From NCBI GenBank assembly GCA_900542275.1, contig UQMW01000055.1:1-10925 (forward strand): a stretch of DNA of 10,925 bases, written 5' to 3'. Made by a program: the position numbers and the translations under genes. Below the pieces are notes generated by a model. It was not told the origin of the DNA, searched no databases, and worked only from the letters and a program-made list of their open reading frames with translations. Each line of letters opens with the position of its first letter. Positions within the stretch are counted from its first letter, which is position 1. Source of the stretch: an uncultured Collinsella sp. GTDB lineage: Bacteria > Actinomycetota > Coriobacteriia > Coriobacteriales > Coriobacteriaceae. Positions 6,109-10,925 of this stretch are shown here, piece after piece.

Positions 6109-8247
6109 TTACACGTTATCTACCTGCGATAACAATGAAATAAGCTGCGCTTTATTCTTGATCTTCAACTGGCGATAAGATGCGGATCGCAACGCTTGCA
6201 CCGTAGATGCAGCATAACCTACGTCCTCCGCAATAGCCTTTGTCGTTGCGCCCTCTGCCGTCATCAGCAAGATTTGCGACTGAACATCAGAAAGGGAGCG
6301 AGACATAAGCAGGGCCAGCTGGCGCACGCGGGCTGTTTCGGTGGACCCGTTCGCGCGGTACCCCAAGACGGCCTTCTCGTCCTCAACCGAGCGGGCGAGC
6401 GCGATGTGCGTGACGAACATGGGCGCAGACCAGCAGACGACCACCGTTGCCACGACGACATTGACAGCCGAACTATGCCCCAACAGCGACGCGAGGAACA
6501 GCGGCTCGAAAACCATCAGATCCTGCGCCATGTTGAGCAAGACAACCCAAACAGGAGCCATCGCCCCAAAGCAGAGCATCCATACCCCAAGCATTTTGCG
6601 CTGCGGACAGCTTCGCAGCACTATATACGTGAGCAGCATCCCCGTCAGTACCGCAAGTCCATGAATTCGCCCCCTAGTTGCTGCATAGATTAAAGCGAAT
6701 ACACCTATTAACGCCGACGGCACGATAGCCCGAGTATGGGCATGAACCTTAAACGGGCGCAGCTTAACAGCAAGCGAAGCCATAGACGCTATGCCGCAAA
6801 ACAGGACCGGTGCAGCCATCAACGGATCGCGTATGCACCTCCATGCCGCGATATAGACAAAAGCCCATTCCACGGCAGACAGTATCGCCCACATGCACGG
6901 GCTTCCGAGCCCAATCGCTTCGCCTGCCCTATCCAGATCAGCGTCATGATTTGTCTTTACAACCGCGCAATACGGCGAAAGAAACAGTCCGAGGCCCAAT
7001 GTATAGCTTGCAAGAGAAAAGGCGACTGCCCGCGTAACGCTGGATTCCCAATCGCTATTCGCCATTACCAAGGGACCTGCCGCAAGGAAAATAAAAAAAG
7101 ATGTGGGCAGATATCGAAGCAGCCGGTGCGTCCGAGCTAATGCCAACATATCGCCGGCATGCCGCTGCGACAGCTCAGACTCTACAGCTTCGCCCCCACC
7201 CGCAAACAGCGCCACCAGCTCACGCGAGCCCGCAACCGACGCCTTCCCGTATGCTCGGTGAAGCGTGGTCCGCACCGTCGATGGCTTCGTATCCGTCTCC
7301 CTGGCAATTTCCGCCGGCGTTTTCCCTTTGAGCAACAATCGAACAAACTGCTCTTCTCGAGGCGACAGAGAGGGAGAAAACGCTCCCGCATCGAATGGGT
7401 CGGACGTGCGGGGGATATCCGAATCGTTGTTCCGTTTCTCCCTTAGCAATGTGTATACGAAGGCGGCAACAGCAATAGCGGACCCCATCGACAGTGATGC
7501 AATGACCGTGGCACCGCTTGCAAAATATGCCACCTCGACAGCCGGAACAAGGCCAATGGGAACTGCCACGAGCACAGAACGGGCAGACACGTCGCCCTGC
7601 CCCCGACCAAAGGCGCGGGGACAGCAAAGCAGCGGGACCGCAGCCAATACGAAATAGGCTAGCGGAATTAAAAGCGCAAGACCAATTGGTGCGGCCGATG
7701 CAGAGGATATTCCCCATGGCTCGGGGATGACTCTCCATGAAACTCGACAGCAGAACAGCAGACAAGACATGACGGCTATTGTTTCTGTAAAAATCGCGTC
7801 CTGCGGATGACGAGTTTCTCTTTCGTCAGCCCGCGTCGCCCCCTGCGTCAAAGGAGAGCCCGCCGTATCCCAAATTACATATGAGAGGAGCAGCGACCCA
7901 GCAAAGCACGAGGCGCATGAAACGCCGCGCAACAGCCAGATAGGCGCAAACACGAATGGAATAGAATCTCCGCGAGCATAGAAAGCAAGGTCAGCCCATT
8001 CGGGAACCGTTGCAATAACACCGAGGAAAACACCGATGGCACCGAGATACCTCGGCCTTCTCATTCCCCCCTTGCATAGCGCAGTACCATGAACAAACGC
8101 CGCGAGGCATGCGCCAAGGATAACGAGCCAGGTCATTGCACCTGATGCCAAGCCAAGTGAAGATGAAAACCGGTGATAAGGGGTGACCGCCATTACGATA
8201 AGCACAATGGCGCAGGCAGATGTGGCAGAACGGCGGGAAAAGAGCAT
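6109..8247 (-). CDS. Duplicated polytopic-membrane LuxR-type transcriptional regulator
   Basis: From the ATG at 8247 the product has 712 residues (726 from the in-frame ATG at 8289; numbers below use the longer form). The order is: about eight hydrophobic segments (24-281), a LuxR-type helix-turn-helix (about 307-363, LSPREEQFVRLLLKGKTPAE then a KPSTVRTTLHRAYGK recognition region), about eight more hydrophobic segments (394-632), and a second, diverged helix-turn-helix at the C-terminus (about 664-722, AASTVQALRSASYRQLKIKN). Coriobacteriia carry many regulators with one membrane block and one C-terminal LuxR domain, about 450-500 residues long; this looks like two such units fused. It should sense a ligand at or in the membrane and bind DNA while anchored. 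I prefer 8247 because GGAGG sits 4 nt before it and a TATAAT lies between the two possible starts. Its likely target is the ABC operon downstream. Confidence 0.9.
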   Translation of the reverse strand: MLFSRRSATSACAIVLIVMAVTPYHRFSSSLGLASGAMTWLVILGACLAAFVHGTALCKGGMRRPRYLGAIGVFLGVIATVPEWADLAFYARGDSIPFVFAPIWLLRGVSCASCFAGSLLLSYVIWDTAGSPLTQGATRADERETRHPQDAIFTETIAVMSCLLFCCRVSWRVIPEPWGISSASAAPIGLALLIPLAYFVLAAVPLLCCPRAFGRGQGDVSARSVLVAVPIGLVPAVEVAYFASGATVIASLSMGSAIAVAAFVYTLLREKRNNDSDIPRTSDPFDAGAFSPSLSPREEQFVRLLLKGKTPAEIARETDTKPSTVRTTLHRAYGKASVAGSRELVALFAGGGEAVESELSQRHAGDMLALARTHRLLRYLPTSFFIFLAAGPLVMANSDWESSVTRAVAFSLASYTLGLGLFLSPYCAVVKTNHDADLDRAGEAIGLGSPCMWAILSAVEWAFVYIAAWRCIRDPLMAAPVLFCGIASMASLAVKLRPFKVHAHTRAIVPSALIGVFALIYAATRGRIHGLAVLTGMLLTYIVLRSCPQRKMLGVWMLCFGAMAPVWVVLLNMAQDLMVFEPLFLASLLGHSSAVNVVVATVVVCWSAPMFVTHIALARSVEDEKAVLGYRANGSTETARVRQLALLMSRSLSDVQSQILLMTAEGATTKAIAEDVGYAASTVQALRSASYRQLKIKNKAQLISLLSQVDNV

Positions 8248-8251
8248 ATGG

Positions 8252-8256
8252 CCTCC
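8252..8256 (-). promoter_or_regulatory. Shine-Dalgarno favouring the ATG at 8247
   Basis: GGAGG on the minus strand lies 4 nt before the ATG at 8247 of the membrane regulator. The alternative start at 8289 has only GGAG, also 4 nt away, and would place the start upstream of the TATAAT at 8267-8272. Confidence 0.45.
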
Positions 8257-8266
8257 ATAGCATGTC

Positions 8267-8272
8267 ATTATA
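8267..8272 (-). promoter_or_regulatory. Consensus -10 box (TATAAT) for the membrane regulator
   Basis: A perfect TATAAT reads on the minus strand. A start site about 7 nt further would give a leader of roughly a dozen bases carrying GGAGG and then the ATG at 8247. No recognisable -35 hexamer lies 16-18 bp upstream, so the promoter may need an activator, for example the regulator itself. Confidence 0.45.
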
Positions 8273-8389
8273 TCGCTCGATCCGCTCATCTATCTCCATG
8301 CCCACACCGGCCAACATCAACGATTCACGCTAACTCCAATCCGAGCCAGGTCACGGTCCGGCTTTTGTCCGCAGCCCCCGCCCCAAAGC

Positions 8390-8527
8390 GGGATGCGGTT
8401 TCCTTTTGAGCGCCGATTCGGAAAGTCCGTCCCGTTCCAGGCCAATATTCTGGGATGCAGTTTCCGCAGCCCACCCCATTTGGAAGGCGCATCCCATTAT
8501 TTGGCTGAAAACTGGGGTGCGCTTTCC
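8390..8527. repeat. Alternating inverted 14-bp motif array with exact 62-bp period
   Basis: Consensus GGGATGCGNTTTCC occurs forward at 8390-8403, 8452-8465 and 8514-8527, and reversed at 8420-8433 and 8482-8495. Forward copies start exactly 62 bp apart and so do the reversed copies; forward-to-reverse offset is 30 bp and reverse-to-next-forward 32 bp, both twice. Each forward/reverse pair encloses a 16-nt spacer, and spacer sequences differ. The half-steps are close to three helical turns, which would place all five sites on one DNA face. The pairs could also fold as imperfect RNA hairpins (10 or 11 of 14 positions pair). It lies upstream of the kinase promoter and of the divergent regulator. 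Function unknown. Confidence 0.75.
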
Positions 8528-8595
8528 GAACGAGCCGAAACGGCCCGAATCGATCGGACCACCTCATCCCCGTTTCCTCGCCATCTGCCCGAGCG

Positions 8596-8604
8596 TGCTA
8601 CACT
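8596..8604 (+). promoter_or_regulatory. Extended -10 promoter for the kinase-fhaA operon
   Basis: TGCTACACT is an extended -10 element (TGn plus TACACT) about 80 bp before the kinase ATG. The -35 region at 17-bp spacing is poor, which is common with extended -10 promoters. The last motif of the 62-bp array ends about 70 bp upstream. Confidence 0.4.
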
Positions 8605-8684
8605 AGCAGCATCTATGCCACCGCGAACGGCCCGGCCCCGCGCCCGCCGCTCGCAAACGAACTTTAAACGCACGAGGGTTGGCC

Positions 8685-10538
8685 ATGCCGCTTTTCTCGC
8701 AACATACCGCCCGGTTCTCGCCGGACGTTCCTTTGGAGGGCACCAGCTCTCGCGAGCTGCTCAAGCGGTACCAGCCGCTCGAGACACTTGCGACCGGCGG
8801 TTTTGGCTCCATCGAGATTTGCCGCGACACGCACCTGCGCCGCCGCGTCGCCATTAAGCGCATCCCCCTTATCAACGGCGCCGGCATGCCCGCCAGCGAC
8901 ATCATGGATGTCCTGCGCGAGGCGCACACTGCCGCCATGCTTCAACATCCCAATATCGTGCAGGTCATCGACTTTACGCATGACACAGCCTATGCCTACC
9001 TGGTTATGGAATATGTCGATGGCATGTCGCTGGCCGAGTTTTTGCATCGCGTGGACGGCCACTCGCTCACCTTTGACGAGGCCGCGGCCATTGCCGATGC
9101 CCTGGGCCAGGCGCTCACCTTCGCCCATAGCAATGGCGTACTCCACCTGGACATTAAGCCCGCCAACGTGCTCATCGACCACTCGGGCAATGTAAAGCTC
9201 ACCGACTTTGGCATGGCGCGACTGTCGTCCGCCGGTGGCTTTGGCGGCTCGCGCGGCGGCACCATCGGCTACATGCCGCCCGAGCAGCTCGATATCGAGA
9301 CCGGCACGGTCGACGAACGCGCCGATGTCTTTGCCCTTGCCTGCGTTATCTATGAGGGCTTGTGCGGCAGCGCTCCCTTTATGGCGGCCACGCCCGCCGA
9401 CTCGCTCGACCGCATCATCGGCGGCGCCACCTATCCCAGCGAGCTGATACCACACTTTCCCCCGGGAGCCGAGGCCGCGCTCATGAGCGCGCTCTCCCCC
9501 ATGCCGCAGGACCGCCCCAACAGCATCGAGGCATTTTGCGACCAACTCCTTGCCGGTCTGGGCAGCGTGCGCGAGGGCCGTCGCAGTCTGGAGCAAATGG
9601 TTGGCGAGCTTTCGGATGACGAGCAGGAGCTCGACGATATCGAGCCGTCGTACTACGAGGACGACGCCATCGAGGTCGACCCCGCGCTCGGCTGGGCGGG
9701 CACGCGCTGGAGCCATGCGCGCGACTACACCATGCACGCTATCTCGGCGCTAACGTGCGGCGCCTTTAGCTTTTTGCTGATGCAAACGGCCGGGGTCGCG
9801 GCGCTTCCCGGCCTGGTCATTGCGGCTATCGCGATCGGAGCGGCGGCTGGCCTGGCCCCCCAAATTGGCTCGGCCATCTCGGCTGTGGGCTTTTTGGTGC
9901 TCATGGCCAACGCCACCATGCAGGCGCAGGGCATCCTGTCGATGTTGCCCGTCGCGGTGATCTTTGCCGCTGCCATGTCCGGTTGGTGGATCGCCTGGGG
10001 TCGCACCGAGGCTGCCGCGAGCGCCGCACTCACCTGCGCGCTTGCGCTTGGCTGTCTGACCGGCAATACCTTCCTGGCAGCTGGGGTCGCCGCCGGCGTC
10101 GCGTCATTTTGGCTCGGCCCGGCAAGCGCCGCCGCGGCAACGGGCATGGGCGCGCTTTTTGCCCGTCTGGCCACGGTCGCGCTTTCAGCCGGAGGCGTAC
10201 TGGGGCTCGGCAACGTTGCCGAAGCGCTGGAAGACCCGCTCCTTTGGGCTGCCTTTGCGCTGGTCGCGACAACTGCCGCGGCGTCATCTGCGCTGCTCAA
10301 TGCCCATGCCAAGCGTGCCGATCAGGGCTCAAACCTTGCCGCCATCGCCGCCATCGCTGTCACCGGCATCGGCTGCGCAGCGGCATCCTGTCTTGCACAC
10401 CATATGGAAATTGCCAGCCTTGCAGCCGCGGTCGCCGCCAAGGCGGCAGTTGCGGGAACCCTATCCTCTATAATCGTTGGGATATGCCTATATTTGCTCG
10501 GATACCAAAGAACCTATACGGAGAGTGATCTTTCGTGA
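8685..10538 (+). CDS. Hanks-type Ser/Thr protein kinase with polytopic membrane C-terminus
   Basis: The product has 617 residues from the ATG at 8685, which has GAGGG 6 nt upstream; a TTG six bases earlier (8679) is less likely. The kinase domain spans about 29-290. It shows a glycine loop ATGGFG (36-41, first Gly replaced by Ala), catalytic Lys58 in VAIK, helix-C Glu79, catalytic loop HLDIKPAN (154-161), DFG (174-176), an activation segment with Thr193, and PPE (198-200). The catalytic loop has HLD rather than HRD, so this is a non-RD kinase and may not depend on activation-loop phosphorylation. An acidic linker (305-335) leads to about 260 mostly hydrophobic, Ala-rich residues with perhaps eight membrane helices. 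No PASTA repeats or other extracellular domain is present, unlike PknB. The stop overlaps the FhaA-like start (GTGA), pointing to a kinase/FHA phospho-signalling pair. Confidence 0.95.
   Translation: MPLFSQHTARFSPDVPLEGTSSRELLKRYQPLETLATGGFGSIEICRDTHLRRRVAIKRIPLINGAGMPASDIMDVLREAHTAAMLQHPNIVQVIDFTHDTAYAYLVMEYVDGMSLAEFLHRVDGHSLTFDEAAAIADALGQALTFAHSNGVLHLDIKPANVLIDHSGNVKLTDFGMARLSSAGGFGGSRGGTIGYMPPEQLDIETGTVDERADVFALACVIYEGLCGSAPFMAATPADSLDRIIGGATYPSELIPHFPPGAEAALMSALSPMPQDRPNSIEAFCDQLLAGLGSVREGRRSLEQMVGELSDDEQELDDIEPSYYEDDAIEVDPALGWAGTRWSHARDYTMHAISALTCGAFSFLLMQTAGVAALPGLVIAAIAIGAAAGLAPQIGSAISAVGFLVLMANATMQAQGILSMLPVAVIFAAAMSGWWIAWGRTEAAASAALTCALALGCLTGNTFLAAGVAAGVASFWLGPASAAAATGMGALFARLATVALSAGGVLGLGNVAEALEDPLLWAAFALVATTAAASSALLNAHAKRADQGSNLAAIAAIAVTGIGCAAASCLAHHMEIASLAAAVAAKAAVAGTLSSIIVGICLYLLGYQRTYTESDLS
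10469..10474 (+). promoter_or_regulatory. Consensus TATAAT inside the kinase 3' end, possible internal promoter
   Basis: A perfect TATAAT lies 61 bp before the FhaA-like GTG. The last roughly 25 kinase codons around it contain CTA, ATA (twice) and AGA, which are scarce earlier in the gene, as if the sequence were constrained by something besides the protein. No good -35 is seen at 16-18 bp. Confidence 0.3.
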
Positions 10539-10925
10539 ACTTCCTGAACATCTTCGAGGACCACGTGGCCGGCATCTTCGGTGCCACCCGTGCCCCGTTC
10601 TCCTTTAAGAAGCTTGCCAAGCAGGCCGCTCGCGACATGGAGGATCAGACTCTGGTGATCAATGGCGTCAACACGGCGCCGGCACTCTATACCATCCTGA
10701 TCGCCGCCGACGACGATCCCATGCTCGCCCCGTTCTACCCCGAGCTTTCGCGCGAGGTCCGCGAGTTTGTGAAGGCGCAGGCCGAAAAGCGCCGTTATGT
10801 CTTTGTCGGCGAGCCCCTCGTGCGCTTTATGATCGATCCGCAGCTGCGCGCCGGCAAGTTCTCGGTCTTTGCCGAGAACGTCGATGCCCCCACGCTCGGC
10901 CGCCTGTACGAAGAAGAGCGCGCCT
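10535..10925 (+). CDS. fhaA: FhaA-like protein, N-terminal DUF3662 domain, 3' end cut by window edge
   Basis: The GTG at 10535 overlaps the kinase stop by four bases, with GGAGAG about 10 nt upstream. The frame stays open for 130 codons to the window edge. The N-terminus (MNFLNIFEDHVAGIFGATRA, then helical KKLAKQAARDMEDQ and a strand-rich part including YVFVGEPLVRFMID) matches the DUF3662/FhaA N-terminal domain of actinobacterial proteins. In those, a C-terminal FHA domain reads phosphothreonines made by PknB-type kinases; in Mycobacterium FhaA acts in cell-wall synthesis and division. The FHA domain itself would lie beyond the window and is not seen. Coupling to the kinase gene supports a role as its substrate or reader. 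Other FHA, PP2C phosphatase, FtsW/RodA or PBP genes may follow; that is expectation from related loci. Confidence 0.85.
   Translation, partial: MNFLNIFEDHVAGIFGATRAPFSFKKLAKQAARDMEDQTLVINGVNTAPALYTILIAADDDPMLAPFYPELSREVREFVKAQAEKRRYVFVGEPLVRFMIDPQLRAGKFSVFAENVDAPTLGRLYEEERA

Larger units (their letters stand above)
8248..8684. other. Gene-free region between divergent regulator and kinase genes
   Basis: About 440 bp without a credible gene. From the left it holds the regulator's ribosome-binding site and TATAAT (8252-8272). A stretch at 8273-8389 shows no clear element. The alternating 14-bp motif array is at 8390-8527, an extended -10 promoter for the kinase at 8596-8604, and the kinase Shine-Dalgarno GAGGG at 8674-8678. 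Short frames that cross it lack ribosome sites and coding character. Confidence 0.7.

Noticed and set aside
8390..8527. CRISPR array
   Set aside because: Motifs are 14 bp, diverged, alternate in orientation and are separated by 16-18 bp; there are no cas genes.
8664..9737. 357-codon minus-strand frame opposite the kinase
   Set aside because: It is wholly antisense to a kinase with complete catalytic motifs, has no recognisable domain, and reflects codon bias.

Overview
The window looks like chromosomal DNA of a high-G+C Coriobacteriia anaerobe, most likely Collinsella or a close relative. The pointers are the strongly G/C-biased third codon positions in the flanking genes, an Ala/Pro-rich DnaX, a membrane-embedded LuxR-type regulator of the kind common in this class, and a Ser/Thr kinase coupled to an FhaA-type protein. 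The genus is inferred from memory of the group and no search was run.

Layout. (1) 1-1991, minus: dnaX, the DNA polymerase III clamp-loader subunit, cut at its 3' end by the window edge. (2) 2108-2827, plus: a small two-helix membrane protein with a YcxB-like domain and a very basic tail, divergent from dnaX. A 13-bp hairpin at 2856-2895 separates it from the convergent block that follows. (3) 2933-5956, minus: a tightly coupled four-gene operon read from high to low coordinates: two ABC-2-type permeases, a bacitracin/lantibiotic-type ABC ATPase with a Glu in place of the Q-loop Gln, and a small exported protein of unknown function. The junctions overlap by 1, 4 and 4 bases. (4) 6109-8247, minus: a very large regulator made of two consecutive [about 8 membrane helices + LuxR-type helix-turn-helix] modules. 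It lies directly upstream of the ABC operon and is the obvious candidate for its controller. (5) 8248-8684: a gene-free stretch of about 440 bp holding the regulator's probable promoter, a regular array of alternating 14-bp motifs with an exact 62-bp period, and the kinase promoter. (6) 8685-10538, plus: a Hanks-type Ser/Thr kinase with an unusual polytopic membrane C-terminus. It overlaps by 4 bases (7) 10535 to the window end: the N-terminus of an FhaA-like (DUF3662) protein.

How it fits together. The flanks are housekeeping: replication on the left, and on the right a kinase/FHA signalling pair of the sort that controls envelope growth and division in actinobacteria. The central 2.9-8.3 kb block appears less G+C-rich, with more AGA, ATA and CTA codons, and reads as an accessory cassette: a sensor-regulator plus a peptide- or drug-type ABC exporter with an exported accessory protein. 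The most unusual items are the duplicated membrane LuxR architecture, the 62-bp-period motif array, and the hairpin and palindrome in the ABC operon leader.
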